The position numbers and the translations under genes were made by a program. Below the pieces are notes generated by a model. That model was given only the letters and a program-made list of their open reading frames with translations, searched no databases and was not told the origin of the DNA. This document shows positions 5,668 through 5,965 of a stretch of 5,965 nt of DNA, piece after piece. The DNA comes from DASYAN01 sp036501345 (GTDB taxonomy: Bacteria; Chloroflexota; Ktedonobacteria; Ktedonobacterales; Ktedonobacteraceae): the NCBI GenBank assembly GCA_036501345.1, contig DASYAN010000295.1:1-5965 (forward strand), given 5' to 3'. The first letter of the stretch is position 1. Each line of letters begins with the position of its first letter.

Positions 5668-5965
5668 CACCAAATCGTACAAAACAGCACTAACCTCTAC
5701 TAATTTTACCATTCAATAGCAAAACAGTGATACCTATCAAAAATTGAAAGGTGTATGGATGAGTTGTAGGCGAACAAGCAAATTTACTTGCTGGGGCGAT
5801 AAAATGAGAAGAACATCCCAAGGAACTCACCATTCGCGGATTCTGGGTGGTAATAATAGAATTATGGTCATATTTTAGATGGCAAAAAACTCAATACATG
5901 CACCGAAAAGTGGCGTCTCTCGCGGAAACACCTGACAGTGTTGGCTCACGAGAGCATCAAAAGCC
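5668..5965. other. Non-coding stretch of about 300 bp at the right end
   Basis: No ORF with both a sensible length and a ribosome site is visible on either strand. A 24-codon plus-strand ATG frame at 5804-5878 has only a loose GGGG upstream and is not called. The stretch holds GATA-CC-TATC (5729-5738), a short hairpin AGCAA/TTGCT (5777-5781/5788-5792) and the compound hairpin at 5917-5954. It is probably the upstream region of the 240-residue gene plus the border with another element. Confidence 0.5.
5917..5954. repeat. Compound inverted repeat near the right edge
   Basis: CTCTCG (5917-5922) pairs with CGAGAG (5949-5954), and within it AACAC (5927-5931) pairs with GTGTT (5938-5942) around a 6-nt loop, CTGACA. 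The two stems are separated by an internal loop. There is no T-run on either strand, so it is not a typical terminator. It might be part of a structured RNA, a mobile-element end or the 3' region of a gene outside the window. Confidence 0.45.

Noticed and set aside
5804..5878. A 24-codon plus-strand ATG frame
   Set aside because: It is too short, has only a loose GGGG upstream, and shows no recognisable pattern.
1..5965. CRISPR array, tRNA or rRNA gene, transposase
   Set aside because: No regularly spaced repeats, cloverleaf, conserved ribosomal RNA blocks or transposase motifs were seen on either strand.

Overview
This is a bacterial window in which every gene I can support lies on the minus strand, so it reads from the right end to the left end. 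The gene order in transcription is: a 240-residue protein of unknown function (4890-5612), a SecB-like chaperone (4214-4699), a 280-residue protein with a degenerate PD-(D/E)XK nuclease-like signature and a cysteine cluster (3354-4196), a complete type I restriction subunit HsdR (340-3144), and the first 114 codons of the specificity subunit HsdS (1-343), which runs off the left edge. The organism cannot be fixed from this sequence. Shine-Dalgarno sites and sigma70-like boxes are of ordinary bacterial type. The mix of a roughly 53% GC hsdR with roughly 40% GC neighbours would suit a large, mobile-element-rich genome such as those of Ktedonobacteria (Chloroflexota), but that is only a guess.

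Left part (1-3240): hsdR and hsdS form a tightly coupled pair (ATGA overlap at 340-343) with its own promoter candidates in the 209-bp gap upstream of hsdR. HsdR is intact, with an N-terminal nuclease motif, the SF2 helicase motifs and an EcoEI-type C-terminal region. No hsdM lies in the window. It must lie beyond the left end or elsewhere if the system is active.

Middle part (3354-4699): the secB-like gene and the 280-residue gene are only 17 bp apart and are probably co-transcribed and co-translated. SecB-like proteins encoded beside a partner are known from toxin-antitoxin-chaperone systems (Rv1955-Rv1957, and CmdTAC in phage defence). Neither neighbour here is recognisable as a HigB/HigA or CmdT/CmdA protein. 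The pair of SecB-like chaperone and nuclease-like protein, next to a type I R-M locus, is the best candidate in this window for an undescribed defence or addiction module.

Right part (4700-5965): a 190-bp gap rich in mutually exclusive inverted repeats separates the chaperone from the 240-residue helical protein. The last 350 bp upstream of that protein hold no convincing gene, only a weak promoter candidate and a compound hairpin at the very end.
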